A stretch of DNA of 64,000 nucleotides, from positions 11,165,001 to 11,229,000 of the forward strand of contig OX637332.1 in NCBI GenBank assembly GCA_951799405.1, in the 5' to 3' direction. The first letter of the stretch is position 1, and every line of letters begins with the position of its first letter. Source of the stretch: Agapetus fuscipes. Its lineage: Eukaryota; Arthropoda; Insecta; Trichoptera; Glossosomatidae. The position numbers and the translations under genes are program-made. Positions 43,286 to 55,412 of the stretch are shown piece after piece. Under the pieces are notes generated by a model that ran no database searches, had not been told where the DNA came from, and saw only the letters and a list, made by a program, of their open reading frames with translations.

Positions 43286-45656
43286 AAAACAATTGAGACG
43301 AGGATCACAACATATATCTTTTGAAAGCACGAGGCAATGACTATTGAAATACATACAGTCTCATAATAATCATCTAAGAAGGTAATTTAGAAATAGAAAA
43401 TAAAATCTGTAAGATGGTGATAAAAATAAACACATAAATTCCCTTATGCGTCCTTTTAAAAATACCTTGTGAGATTTTCCAAGAAAATGTTTCGTAACTT
43501 ATGCGTTCCTAATATGTTTCGATACATTTTTCTCTTGATTTTGTATTTTTATCTTTGAATGTTATGTAATGCGCTTCCTGTAAGTCTTTAAATTCAAAAC
43601 GTTCTACTAACATTGTGCACATTCTAAGAATATTTAGAGTGCACATCGCGACTTTTTTCTTTCCCATCTGTCTTCAGACCATTGAATAATAATTTATTTT
43701 GTATTTAAACTTTACAAGAAGAATATTTCATTAAAATGCCATTGCAATTTTGAAACCAAAATTTTCAAATTTATTTTTAAGAAATGTGTTTTTTTTTTTC
43801 ATTTAACCGTTGATGGTTTTCTTTTTTGTGTTTTTAACAAAGACTGAATATTAAAATAACAATATTAGCTGATTAGAGTTTTTAGGAAACGATTAATATT
43901 TCGAGAGATTTATAATATTTGTTTCATTTATTTTCATTTGATAAAACATTTCAATGTTTGTTACACACATTTAAAAAATCAGACATTAAAGTAATCAAAG
44001 TGTTAGAAGTTGTTGTTAACATTCATAAAATGAAATGTACTTAGTTAAAAACAAATAACTGCTGGCCATGTTTCTTTAATTTATGTTTTATTAATGACAT
44101 TAAAAAATAAATACAATTGAGAAGTCTGGTTTATTCACAAAGTTGTTATTTACAAATTACTATTGTTAGCTTCCTCATCAAAAACACTGAAACTTGGATG
44201 CTAAAGGCTTTATACATATAGTGTAGATAATGTTACGTCGACCGCTTTCAGGACCTGCCATTACAAGAGAAAAGTTTAAGCTATCTATTGATAGAAATTA
44301 TAAGCACCGTGGGTATCTATTATCATAGCATGTAATCGATTTTGCGATTCTTTTCAGCTGGAAATTCCCATGCCACACGACTGCCATCGATTATCGAAAT
44401 AAAAAAACGAAATTTATTCCCGCTCGGTATTTTCATTTGCCATTTTTTGTCAGCTGTAATAAAACCTACTTATGTGCCCTATAATGACTTTTACTACCCG
44501 GATTCTGTTCATTCTAATCGACTTCCAGCTGGAAATATTTTCAGGTAAATGAAACATTTTAGGTTTTTTTGTTTATTTTCCCACCACTGGATGTACTAAT
44601 CTACTTTATCTTCTGTCAAGCCTTTCCGACAGTATATAAAGAAAAGTCATTTCTAGCGGCTGTCACATTGATGATGCTGAGTATTTTTCAGTCAGCAGCT
44701 ATGTGCTCCCGGCCTCATATGTTCTTGTTTTTCTTTTTCGAAATATTATATTTCTATGTCTGTACATTTGTAAAAAGGTGTCATAAAAACGCATTTCACA
44801 AACATACACGGTGAAAAATGGTTCGTTCTTGCGAATAGTACCTACATCTGGTTTAGAAAGAAACAAACAAGAGAGTCAAGGTGCGTTTGCACTCACGGTT
44901 CGGCCTTTCGTTGGTATACATATCTTTCAACATATATACGTGTACCATTTGGTATGCGCAAGAGGCGTGAACTACAAAACTGGTTATATCTTCGTAAAAT
45001 AATCACAACTACCCCACATTTTCATCACACCTAGTCTCCGAAAAGGGTTGTATTAAGCGAATGTAACCTTATTATTAACACAGGTTAAAAAAAAACAATT
45101 GAAAAGTAGCTCGAAGTGTAAGTTTCCTTGCTTCTAAAACGTTTCTTATTTCTTTTACAGCTTGAATAAACTTTGCTGAGGGTATGTTTAGACGTGATGA
45201 AAACAACAAAACGTGAAATATTATCTAACATCATGGGTGGAAATCGGATCATTATATGGAATTCCTCTGCCAATCGGATTACAGAAGACAATTTCATTAC
45301 ACCAATAAAGTTTTATATTTTTCGCAAATAGGATAAATTGAACCCGGGTGTTTAAGTAATGAACTCGTCACGCACCAAATTTGAAATTATAATTTTATCT
45401 CGCCTCGCAAGCATTACAGGTATACGACTTAAATCCTAAGCTACCAATAAAAAAATGTTAGTTGACTTTTTCTCAAGCAACGTGTATGTGTGATGCAAGA
45501 TTTTATTTTATCTACGAAATTTGTCTCGAGTTCATTCAAAAAAGTTTATGTGATCCCTCACGGGTAGAAAGAGTATTCGTCGTAAGTATTATCTTCTGAA
45601 TTTCTCGTCTAATGTTAGAGGAAGACAAGGCTGTACAGGCTCTAATATTGACTACA
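43286..45656. other. Long AT-rich stretch, no gene seen
   Basis: Only low-complexity short frames (44342-44548, 44569-44814 +). No shared repeat was recognised. Confidence 0.4.
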
Positions 45657-45912
45657 ATCTAAAATGTAAGTTACAAAGATACATTGAAATTTAAGGCTCA
45701 AATTTAATGCATGCCCACAAGCAGGCATATGTAAGCTAGCGTTTACACATGCTGCATGTGTGCAAACAAAATAAACCAGACCTCTTATGAACATAAGTTT
45801 TGCAAATCCTGCCACCTTTCACGGAAACTAAGATGGTATTTAATTGGCAAAAGTGAACCATTTTTGTACAGCATAAGCGGTCAACCTCGTACCAACCTGT
45901 TAGTCAAGGAAA
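45657..45912 (-). repeat. R1 repeat, full length
   Basis: ATCTAAAATGTAAGTTACAA at the 3' side and accaacctgttagtcaagg at the 5' side. It lies with the diverged subfamily (30851, 60467) by its taccaacct.ttagtcaagg end. Confidence 0.82.
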
Positions 45913-46657
45913 AAAAAATCTGAATGTGGCCTTATAGCTTGTACAAAACTTATTAAAAGTACACTGAATTTCTTCAACAGTTACACACCATTTATTTGAA
46001 GTTGAAATAAAAAAAGATTTCGAAAGACTTTTAAGCGTCCTTTGTTTAGATGCTTGTGAAATAGGTTATTCACAAAAAACATTGATGTGAAACCGGCAGT
46101 TGAAGGACGGGGGGACATTTAATCCGCGTTATTACAGGCTGTTGGTAAACGGGAGCTCTTTCCTGCGCTAGAACCGCCTCGCAATTACCTTCCATGTGTA
46201 ATTTGATTTAACGAGTAGCGCCACAGGACAATTTTTGATTTATTTGAACATCTGCGTCGGAAAACCCACAAGTAATTTGTGAGCTTAAACAGGGTTGGAT
46301 CGATTTTCCGCCGCGGAAAGAAACGCCTTTGTTTTCCTTGCTTGGAAAAATAACAAAAATAATTGGGCTCTCTTTTTCTTGTTCAATTAGTTACTCTGTT
46401 TTGAGATTCGTTGTAAAATTGAACCAATAAGGAATGCTCACTTTTGAAGATATTGGATGTAGGGATGACCATTGTAATGCTTTTGAATAATATTTTAATG
46501 TAATTTTTTTGCTAGGTTCATAGCCTTAATTAATGCAATAACAAGTACATATGTATACAAAAACAAAAACGCTTTTTGATAACGATAAAAACAAATACAA
46601 AATATATTTATTTAAATTTATTTTTGTATGTTTTTTTAAAGTTTTTTTGTATTGTTT
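45913..46657. other. Unique sequence, GC-richer patch 46090-46330
   Basis: The patch includes GGACGGGGGGACATTTAATC and CCGCCGCGGAAAG, is not repeated in the window and has no long frame. Possible conserved noncoding element. Confidence 0.35.
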
Positions 46658-47331
46658 ATTGTAAACGATGATGGTTCGAAGAAATAAATCCTGCCTCCAT
46701 CCCCAAATAAAATTAGGAAATAAAATGATTGAGGAGGTGGAGCAATTCTGCTATCTGGGTAGCACCCTTTCGTACAATAAAAAATCGACTAAAGACATAA
46801 AAAAGAGGATAATGCTAGCCAAGCAAGCATTCATGAAAATTACAAACTTTTTACAAACAATCATTTAAAAATGGAAACAAGAAAGAAATTCATGAAAGCT
46901 TTTATTTGTAGCATTTTACTGTATGGTAGGGAAACCTGGACCATCCAAAAATACGAGAAAGACCGCCTGGAGGCATTCGAGATGTGGACATGGAGGAAAA
47001 TGTCCAATACATCATGGGTCGAAAAGAAGTCCAACGAAAATGTGTTGCGGGACGTAGAAGAAAGAAGAGAGCTGATAAATCATATTTTAAAGAGGAAAGC
47101 CAAGCTAATAGGGCACTCAATCAGACACAGCACCTTTCTTAGCAACATCTTTGAAGGCAAAATCTTGGGACAACGCACAAAAGGTCGCCCAAGAACTTCA
47201 TACTTCAAGGATTTGAAGCGGCTCATGGATGTCTCCTCCTATTCACATCTCAAGAGGATGGCAGCAGACAGAGACAGATGTCTGATACAACAAGGCACTG
47301 CCTTTAGAAGATGATGATGATTGTAAACGAT
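46658..47331 (+). mobile_element. LINE insertion with 12-bp target duplications
   Basis: ATTGTAAACGAT occurs at 46658-46669 and 47320-47331. The 650 bp between them is a 5'-truncated RTE-like LINE that ends in an ATGATGATG run right after its stop codon. It inserted about 10-20 bp upstream of an R1 copy and split the original flank. Confidence 0.88.
46671..47314 (+). pseudogene. RTE-like LINE RT C-terminus (one frameshift)
   Basis: The first frame (to 46868) gives EVEQFCYLGSTLSYNKKSTK and KKRIMLAKQAFMK. This is the segment that follows the RT palm in RTE-like LINEs (..YLGS.....G....EI..RI..A..AF). After a frameshift near 46855 the second frame gives FMKAFICSILLYGRETWTIQ, LEAFEMWTWRKM, KRKAKLIGHSIRHS and KGRPRTSYFKDLKR, ending at a TGA at 47312-47314. 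It belongs to a different lineage from the R1-LINE (WTWRKM and GHSIRH motifs). It lacks endonuclease and catalytic palm. Non-functional. Confidence 0.85.
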
Positions 47332-47340
47332 TATTTACTT

Positions 47341-47575
47341 TTCTTTACACTTTTTTGGTATGAAGCTGACCACCAATACTGTAAAAATTGGTTTACTTTT
47401 AACGATGATATCCTCGTTTCAGAATATACTGACAAGAGTAGTAAGCTTATTTGAGGTTAAGAATTTTTGTTATTTAAATATTCATGCAGCATGTGTAAGC
47501 TTAACTATAAACGTAATGCTTACGAGCGTTCATTTAAAATGAAACTTAAATGTTAAATTATCTTTATAACTAACA
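47341..47575 (+). repeat. R1 repeat, diverged
   Basis: TTGGTATGAAGCTGACCACC, then ATACTGTAAAAATTGG, CATGCAGCATGTGTAAGC and an altered 3' end. The first bases of the unit are unclear; the LINE insertion just upstream hit its flank. Confidence 0.75.
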
Positions 47576-49352
47576 TTTTAGTTCAATAGAAGAAAAACGT
47601 AAGTATGAGTGTGTTGTTACCCAAATCATAATACCTATCTCAAGGTTTTTTTAATCCTTACTAAAAATAAGAACCTGATATCTCGGGAAATGAATTATTT
47701 CTGGCATAACACGGCAAGAGATTGAAATTTTCTCGTATGTGCGACTTAGATGCAACTATAAGAAATTAATTGAATATGAACAATTACTGTGAATTGACAT
47801 TAGAAATCGATAAACAAAAGATTTTTACTCATATGATAGCAGCACTGCGACTGAACAATGTAACTTTAGGACGGCAAGTTTATTGGAAAAACTAGATAAT
47901 AAGGTTAACGTATTATAAAGCCAAGTAGTCCACCACGTTGAGATGCAGGTCACTGACTGCCCTGGCACTGGTTTTCACGTGCCACATTTTATTTGACATA
48001 ATACCGCGGCATGAACTGACTTTGCTCCACTTTTAAGACACGCTACACTATCATTAGACGTTTTGCCAATTAATCAGAAGCAAAGAAAAATGCGGAGCCA
48101 GTGAAATATAGCCCGAAATTCTGATACAGAAAACAATTAATAAAAATTATGTATAACGAAGATCATATTAATCATAATAAAAGCTCTATGTGAAATTTTA
48201 GCGCTACGACCGTGTTAAATAATTGAATTTTTTAGTAATTTGATAAGCAACTGTGATAAGCCGCATAAAATGAATTATTTTTGAGTAATGACTTTGCAGT
48301 CGGAGAAAATGATTTTCATACCCTTTGTTACAATAGAAAATAAACATTCAAACTCGTTTATTTCTTTTTTCTCTGTAGTCATTAGCATTTATTCTCGTTT
48401 TTCGTGTATTAAAACGGACGCAATTGGAATAACCTTTTTTGATATCCAATAAAACAGAAAATTGGAGAGTTTTAACGTAATAGGACAAACGTTTAAAATA
48501 ACAAGCTGCTCAATTTTATCGCAACATAAAGTTATAAAGTATACATTGAACGTAACCTTTACAATTTTAAGACGTCTATAGCTCTAGATCTTTTGTAAAT
48601 ACCTTTAAAAAATTACAATGAAATCCATCCATTTGCTTAGATTGTATTTTCCCGTTTTTGAAATAAATGCCCTTAATTGCGCTGTGATAATTCACTTGTA
48701 ATTATTAAAGTATTTAATAGCGAAAAAATACAAAAAAAATATTATTTCAAAACTAGGGTGGAACAAATTTTCTTTTGAACAGAATTTCAAATTTTACGCG
48801 GACATTTCAATTCAAAGATAATAAGCTTATGAATAGGTACGTTCAAAGCCGTATTGGAAATTCATTATTTCGTTTTATTCATTATTCCGTATAAATTTTA
48901 GGAGCTTTTCGAATTTTTGCATCATCAAGTACAAACATACAATATGTATAACCCAAGCTTTTTTGTTTCACTTTGACAATTTCATGATTCTAGATTTTAC
49001 ACTTATTGAAAATTGTTGTACATAAATAGGATACATAATATACGTTCACACACTGCATATTACATATATGTACATGTATAAAACATAATATACATTATCA
49101 TCTGGTATAAAGAGTAAATATTTACTGAAATCTTGAACTATCTGGATAACACTTTATCATAATATTCTACTGACTTTGTTCTCACTGCCTATCACTCCTC
49201 TTCGCCCATTTCCAAATGTTTTTACAAGCCGCACGGAATAATTTCGTTGGGAACAGATCCCTGACTGTCTTGCGGGTAATGTCCCAGTTTCCAGATTCTT
49301 CGTTCGTTCTTCTCCTTACATCCACAGTCGGAGACTTGCAGCCTTTCTCTAC
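47576..49352. other. Mostly AT-rich unique sequence
   Basis: No gene called. A minus-strand frame at 49182-49442 includes a stretch read as TVDVRRRTNEESGNWDITRK. This part (49180-49345) is less AT-rich than its surroundings and lies just outside MITE-1, so it could be an exon or transposon piece. No family was recognised. Confidence 0.35.
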
Positions 49353-49490
49353 ACGTCTGTATCGCAAGTATGAAACTTTATGTTTAAGCTCAACCGTAAT
49401 GCCCAAAACAAAAATGTATGTAAACTGAAACAGCGCTTTCAACGCTATGGTTGAGATTCAACGTAATGTTACAACTTCAAAATGTGAGAT
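49353..49490. mobile_element. MITE-1 copy
   Basis: Left CGCAAGTATGAAACTTTATG then TTTAAGCTCAACCGTAATGC; right AACGCTATGGTTGAGATTCA then ACGTAATG. Short centre with AACTGAAACAGCGC. Confidence 0.65.
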
Positions 49491-49570
49491 TAGTGTTTTT
49501 TTTTATGGAGTTTGAAACATAGCGATTGTTTTATTTTATATATATAGTTAACTGTTATTATTTGTTTGTA

Positions 49571-49823
49571 TTCCTTGGCTTATAGGTTGGTATGAAGCTG
49601 ACCACCCATACTGTGGAAAAATGGGTTCATTGTGCCAATATCATCCCTGTTTCAGGGAAGGTCAGCAAGAGTTGCAGTGCTTATGTTAATTTGAGATTGG
49701 GTTTTTATATTGTAGGTTTACATCCGGCATGTGTAAACGCTAACTTATACGTGTCTGCTTGAAGGAACGCATTTAATATGAATTTTAAATGTAATATATC
49801 CTGGCAACTTAGATTATAGATTA
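49571..49823 (+). repeat. R1 repeat, full length
   Basis: TTCCTTGGCTTATAGGTTGG to CAACTTAGATTATAGATTA. The upstream GTTTGTA also resembles the UTR preceding R1 in the LINE at 56405. Confidence 0.88.
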
Positions 49824-49834
49824 AACCTTTACTT

Positions 49835-49905
49835 GAGACGCTGTTGAAGATTGCATATTTTTTTTGGTTTAACGCTATAGTTGAGTTATCACGTGAAGTT
49901 TAATA
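49835..49905. mobile_element. MITE-1 right half
   Basis: GTTTAACGCTATAGTTGAGT then TATCACGTGAAG and TAATACATTGGG follow the right arm and outer end. No left arm was seen. Confidence 0.5.
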
Positions 49906-50284
49906 CATTGGGTTCTGATCCGGGGCGGCGATGTACGCGGGGCAGATCCCTAGTGGGATTTGGTCGCCTAGAGATCTACGCCGACGTGAGATCTCTGCAA
50001 AGCCGTAACTGCAATGATGTACTTTAAAAAAAAGGTACGTCGACACATCTGTACATAAGTACCTAAAATTGTGCATGCTAAGATTATTTGTCATTTTTTT
50101 TTTGATGTTTGTATGAAGATAAAGGAGTCAAAGTATTGTAGCAATAGAAACAGCGTTGATATTTGTATGATCGTAACGTAAGAAGATGTGATGTTCAAAG
50201 TAAAACGAGAGAAAAGAAAATCATGCTAATTTTTTTGGTGCACAACATGTTACCCTCATCAAAGTACCATCAACAAGCTGGAAG
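49906..50284. other. Unique sequence, no gene seen
   Basis: A GC-richer start (49915-49990) then AT-rich; no repeat recognised. Confidence 0.35.
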
Positions 50285-50560
50285 GAAATCTTTCACTATA
50301 TTTTTAAAGGTTTCTTAATAAACAGGGTGGGACTATTTATTAAACCATTGATGACCTTAAGAGTGAGCAGCATGACAGTCCCGTTGCGCCTAGTTTCTAA
50401 GCTCTTGAAGCCACTTTCCCGAAGAAACTATTAATAGTGCACGAACCTGCGTCTTCATGAGAAGGTACCTCAAGAGATTTTTCTGGAGCTGTTCTAACAT
50501 AATGAGTATACTTCCGCTGGTAAGGTGCCCATATCTCAACATCGTACTCTAATTGGGACT
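50285..50560 (-). pseudogene. LINE RT C-terminal remnant (Jockey/CR1-like)
   Basis: Three successive minus-strand frames give SQLEYDVEIWAPYQRKYTHY, then LEQLQKNLLRYLLMKTQ with GKWLQELRN, then RNGTVMLLTLKVINGLINSP. The order LEY...W.PY, IE.+Q+.FLR+L, L+..+R and LLYK++NGL+D.P is that of the RT-following region in Jockey/CR1-group LINEs. At least two frameshifts. It is a third LINE lineage in the window, possibly the same as 24437-24930 but not overlapping it. Confidence 0.65.
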
Positions 50561-50603
50561 AGCTGAAGTGCATAAGTCAGTGAACAAAACAATTTTAATC
50601 AGT

Positions 50604-50795
50604 GCGTGGTTCACTTTGCCAACGTCACCCCTGTTTCAGGGTAGGTCGGCAAAACTTGTAGGGCTTATGTTAATTTTAGGTTTGAGCTTTAATTTGTAAG
50701 TATACATGCAGCATTTGTAAACGCGAACTTACACGTGTCTGTTTGTGGGCATGCAATCGATATGAGTTTGGAATATTAAAATATCTTTACTGTAA
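50604..50795 (+). repeat. R1 repeat, 5' end missing
   Basis: Begins at GTGGTTCACTTTGCC and runs through CACCCCTGTTTCAGGGTAGG to AAATATCTTTACTG. Its 3' end faces the 3' end of the next, opposite-strand LINE fragment. Confidence 0.8.
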
Positions 50796-50823
50796 TTGTA
50801 ACTATAACTCTGTCACCATTCTA

Positions 50824-51030
50824 CTAGGGGTGGCCAGAGCTTCTGCAGAGCTGCCTCCATTTTTTCCTATCCTTACATACCTCTTTCAATTCATTCATAT
50901 CGATCACCTTTTTCATGCATTTTATTCTTTTACGCTCACTTTGTATATCCCATTCTTTCACAATCTCAATCTGATCACTCCATACTTTTCTCGGTCGTCC
51001 CTTCCCTCTTTTTCCTTTCACACTTTCAGA
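50824..51030 (-). pseudogene. RTE-like LINE C-terminus, related to R1-LINE
   Basis: The peptide GKGRPRKVWSDQIEIVKEWD then CMKKVIDMNELKEVCKDRKK and WRQLCRSSGHP. It resembles the R1-LINE end at 35323 but has a different last ten residues (LCRSSGHP) and no R1 downstream, so it is a sister family with another 3' end. Confidence 0.75.
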
Positions 51031-53209
51031 TTATATATTATATGGGAGGATGAAATATTTTTTGTGAAATAAATTCTACAAAACTAAATTTGTACTTCGT
51101 TGAAAAATGGCCCTAAAAAGAACCCTCAAAAACATAAAAAAACTCTCTCACACATGTTACAAAAAGTTGTTTGCGGCGTGCTGAAGATTGTACGGCAGCT
51201 CGGCCCCGACTTATCGCGTCGCGTAGCTCGGATCGTTATGCACAGTCATGACGACATTATTATTGACAGTTCGATCTCGAAAACAACCGACATATTGGCT
51301 GGATATTAAATCGCATGTGCATGGCAAATGCAATGACGGCGTGCTTTTCATGAGAACGAAAATATCCAGATCCTTTTTTAAGCGTCGAGAAAACATAAGT
51401 TGAAGATTGTATGGAGGAAAAATACAGGATTAAGAACACAAATAAAACATGATAATACTATTTGTATCTTGGAATTTTTGATTTATATGGAAGCTTAATA
51501 TATTACTATGTGAATGCGAAAGCTGTATTTTTTATGAAGTGTATACGCTTCTTCTGTAATATATTATTACTCTTTTCTTTATATCTAAATCTATATATTA
51601 AAAATACAAACGTGTACATAATTAATAAAGTTTGTTAAATATGAACGGAAAGTAAAGATTGTTCTTGTCATCATATTTTTAAAAGACTTCGTGAACTATT
51701 TTGATTGTTGTTCGTCGTATTTTCCCCCATCCCGTGTCACATTTTTGAGTCGCGTTCATTTTCATTACGTCACAAATTGAATCATTGCGGGCCCCTGTGC
51801 ACGGAAGGGAAAAGTTTAGACTTTAATTAATGATACGTCTAAATATTTTGGCTTCGAAAGTTGAATTCTTCCAAGTTCCAATTATTAATATTTCGCGTAC
51901 TTATCAAACTCTTGAGTGACTTCTTACTTCGTAAAACTCAAAAGGCAGAACTAAATTCAGAATTCTCGTTAAAGTTGCTCACTCTTTGAGGCTTAAATTT
52001 AAATGAAGCTTTATTGGGCTCTTCCTACCCTCAGCAAGACGCCATGTTTCTACTTGTTTTGGTCATACAGTTAGTAACAAGTTGCCTCTAGTTATCCAAG
52101 TGATGTTCTCCTTGAAATATAATTTTATTGTAACTTTGAAAACACAAAAACAATCGTTAGATTTGTAGATTCGAAACAAAACATAAACTTAATTAACAAT
52201 TTTTCAACTTTCATAATATGTAGATTTCAATTCAGATCAGATTTGTAAAACATAAACATAGTCAATATGATAATTTAATTGAAATCAGATGAAAACTTGA
52301 ATCCAGGTCACATTTTTTTTCTGTCACAATTTTGTAACATCTTTTAAACCTGCTTTCAAATGAAAGTGTTTTCAAATTTGTTAAAAAATATCATCGATTT
52401 ATTGTATAAAAATACTCAAACGTATTTGTATGTGAAGAGTAGTTTGGTTCGAAACTGAAGCTTAGAGATAAAAACAAATGGACGGTAAAAATATGAATAC
52501 CATTTAAATTTAAGTTTAATTTTACATCGTTTCAATTGACGTCAACGCCTTCATTTTATTTTACAAAAAAAAAGTGACTTTTGGCGTTCAGGAATTGTAT
52601 GAGTTCCCAAAAAAAATATCAGAATTCATTAACACAAAAAATGAAAACATTTTCTGTTAGGTATAACATGAAAATGAGAAGTCCTTGACGATTTTGAAAA
52701 CAAGCTGCGAGAATAATGTATAGAGAGAGTACATTTGAAAGAGCGGGTTGCTGGAAAGCTCAGGGCTTTACAGATGATAATCATCTTCTGTGTGAGTGGC
52801 TTCTAAATAAACGTATGAGAAACGTTCAGCGTTTTCTTTCTTTGACTTTTCGTTGTGTTGACTTTGTGTTCGTTCGCCACATTCATTCACTTTATTTCTA
52901 GCGTTGCATTCACGGTCTTAAAAATCGTCCCAGTTTTACTTCTCTACATTGTACCAATGGACGAGGGACTTTTTAAGCACTTAAACGGAACCTTTTATAT
53001 AAGAGTAAAAACAAAGGGTAAAAAAGGATTGCATGCTTTTTCTTTAAATAAGTAATGTGAGTATTCAAAAAAAGTGAACTTGTTATCACAAGATACAGAG
53101 GCGTAGACTCCATAGAGGCAAATGTAAAAACAGGATTCCAATAAAATGGAATTTATATTTTTAGTTGAAATATCCTTTCAACACACTTGAGTTTTAATTT
53201 TGTTTTTTG
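51031..53209. other. AT-rich unique sequence
   Basis: A GC-richer patch at 51170-51350 is unique in the window. Short frames (51100-51309 +, 52716-52901 +) lack domains. Confidence 0.35.
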
Positions 53210-53400
53210 AAAGTCCATGCGGAATTATGTATAATGGAACGTGTACCTATCTGTTTCCGGAAAAATCGGCAAGAGTTAATAGAGAATTTTGTGTTTGGGT
53301 CTTATTTTGTTAGTGCGCATGCAGTATTTACACATATTTGCTTGTGCGAGTGCATTAAGTATGAATCTTTAATGCACTACTTCTTTGCTACTAAGAACGT
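53210..53400 (+). repeat. R1 remnant, strongly diverged
   Basis: CCTATCTGTTTCCGGAAAAA, CGGCAAGAGTTAATAG, GCATGCAGTATTTACAC and GCTTGTG.GAGTGCATTAAG keep the R1 order. Confidence 0.6.
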
Positions 53401-53925
53401 AAATATATTTATTTTGTGCACGTGATTTACTACATAATATCGTCGTCTTACAAGGAAAAAAACCAAGACAATTTATTTTTTCAAAATATTACTGCACTTA
53501 ATGATATTTTAAGTACAAAATGCAAAAAAAATAAAGAATGCCTTAAAGGTATATTATGAGAAAACATCATTTATTTATCTACAATTTTATTTCTTTTCGG
53601 CTTAATTATTCTAATATTTCAACTTAATAATGACAATTGAAGTTTGAGATTCTAATAAATATTTATGAGTATCGTGGCTGTACATGAAAAGTCCATAAAT
53701 TATTTTCTAGCATAAATTAATTGAAATTTGATTTATAACGAAAAATTACGAATGCGTAAAATATCAGAGAAACGTTTAAAAATCTTCACCGGCCAATAGT
53801 TATTTCAACCACGACTATAAAACATTATACTGTATCCTCTGCTGAAACTAAGCAAGTAAGTTGCACATATTTATAAGAAGTATATGCAGCTGTTTTTTTA
53901 CAACTTTTTCATTTTTTCATTTCAA
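53401..53925. other. AT-rich sequence, nothing recognised
   Basis: No gene or repeat identified. Confidence 0.4.
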
Positions 53926-54155
53926 GAGTCCCATATGGCAAGTGGAACTTATTTATTTTCGCATGGAAGTACGCCAGCTCTTGAGTTCTGAATTAGTAAA
54001 CTCATTTTTAGGTAAGGCTGAATGAACGTTGCCGGTGTTTTAATTTTAGGTTTGAAATAAATATCAAAAAAGAAAAAAAAATGATTTCCTTTAAAAAAAA
54101 AGTTAGGCATTTCAAGAAAAATCAAAGCATTTCACCAACCAATCTAACAAAGATT
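53926..54155 (-). mobile_element. Decayed SINE-B copy
   Basis: CATATGGCAAGTGGAACTTA at the 3' side, GTTTTAATTTTAGGTTTGAA in the body, and a head too decayed to show both boxes (54100-54155). Confidence 0.55.
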
Positions 54156-54534
54156 ATACAGTTATCATATTTTTACTTAAAAACATTTTGATGGTGGATA
54201 ATCAGCGGATTAAAATTTAATATTCCATTTAATGTCCCTGAAGAATATCCATTAAATCATTTTTCAATTATTCTCAATGATACAGAATATTTTTATTATT
54301 ATTAATTAAAATATCTTTAGTAAGATTTAATATTAAGATTTGGATAAAGGCGGGAATACAACAGATAATAAATATTTAATTAAGCTGCGATGGCTGTTCG
54401 CGGTATGGAATAATCCTTAGCAGTCGTAACACATAAAATAATAGGCAATTTTCAAGCTTTCAATTCCGCATTAGCTGTGAAATGGGAACTCACGTTCGTC
54501 GCGGTTATCGAGCGACTAGTCATCGCCTGTACAA
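54156..54534. other. Unique sequence, no gene seen
   Basis: AT-rich, with a less AT-rich part at 54380-54530; no shared repeat. Confidence 0.35.
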
Positions 54535-54990
54535 AACTACGTTAAAATTCAACCATAGCGTTTCCCAAAATATGTATGAAAACTGAAACAAACCGTCTGT
54601 TGAGCGTTTTTTTTTCGACATATTTTTGGTACATTGCTTACATCCAAAATATAAAACTTGATGTGTAAACTCAGTCATTGCGTTTATCCGAAAATATATG
54701 GAAATTTATATAGAGCTTCCATTGAGAGTTTTGTTTTGAAATATACGTTGTAAGTCAATCAAAACGTTAAATTTGAAATATATAGATGCACAAAAAGAGC
54801 TTTGAGTGAGCGTTTTCGTTTCGATATATTTCCGGTATCCGGTTGTTTGTATTCCAAGGATAAAAAAATATGTATGGTGGTTTCTAAAAAGTGTATGGAA
54901 TCAAAAACAGTACCTCTAGTGAGCGTTTTAGCTTTAATGTATTTTTGGTAATTATAAGCTACGGTTGAGTTACAAATAATGGTTTATTTT
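54535..54990. mobile_element. Cluster of MITE-1 units
   Basis: At least three arm-like blocks follow each other: ACGTTAAAATTCAACCATAG (54540), a TGTAAACTCAGTCATTGCG arm (54662) and GCTACGGTTGAGTTACAAAT (54958). Between them the GAGCGTTTT centre block recurs at 54604, 54809 and 54921. Nested or tandem insertion, or internal amplification, is likely. Confidence 0.55.
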
Positions 54991-54998
54991 TTTTAAAT

Positions 54999-55292
54999 AC
55001 CGGTCCGTAGTCTAGTGGTAAGCGTTTCGGACTCGTGAATGGAAGGTCGTGTGTTTGAATCCCAGCGGAGCAAAAAAAAATACCTAGCATTTATATTTTT
55101 CTTCGCTGGGTTGAAAAATTCATAAACCTTTACCAAAGACCGGTCATCAAAAGTTCATCGAGCGTTACAGAAACTGGGTCTTGCTAAAGAATTGTCACGA
55201 TCTATAGAGACGACTAAGCTCGCATAGGACTCTTGAGGTGTGATTCACACAAAAACAGCGCTCACCAAATGAAAAATCCCAATATTATTATC
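54999..55292 (+). mobile_element. SINE-A, tRNA-only head, full tail
   Basis: It begins ACCGGTCCGTAGTCTAGTGG (box A), box B GTGTTTGAATCCC, and keeps the complete tail (GAGGTGTGATTCACACAAAA, GCGCTC, AATATTATT). No 5S part is present. It lies inside MITE-1 material: arm sequence stops at about 54990 and a MITE-like end (TTATAGTCTTACACTTGGGG) resumes at about 55300. Confidence 0.82.
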
Positions 55293-55299
55293 ACAACTA

Positions 55300-55412
55300 T
55301 TATAGTCTTACACTTGGGGTGCTGATTCTTGTAGCTCACACGTTTCCCATACAGCCTCTTGTACGTACACATAATATATTGTACATATACGCTGAGATCT
55401 CTGCGAGCTACG
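55300..55412. repeat. MITE-1 outer end plus a 42-bp shared block
   Basis: TATAGTCTTACACTTGGGG resembles the outer end at 34315-34335. The block at 55370-55411 (with ATACGCTGAGATCTCTGCGA) recurs at 58021-58062. Confidence 0.5.

Noticed and set aside
49182..49442. Host protein exon (86 codons, minus strand)
   Set aside because: The N-terminal third is MITE-1 arm sequence; the rest (RRRTNEESGNWDITRK region) matched no family I can name, and no splice structure was evident.
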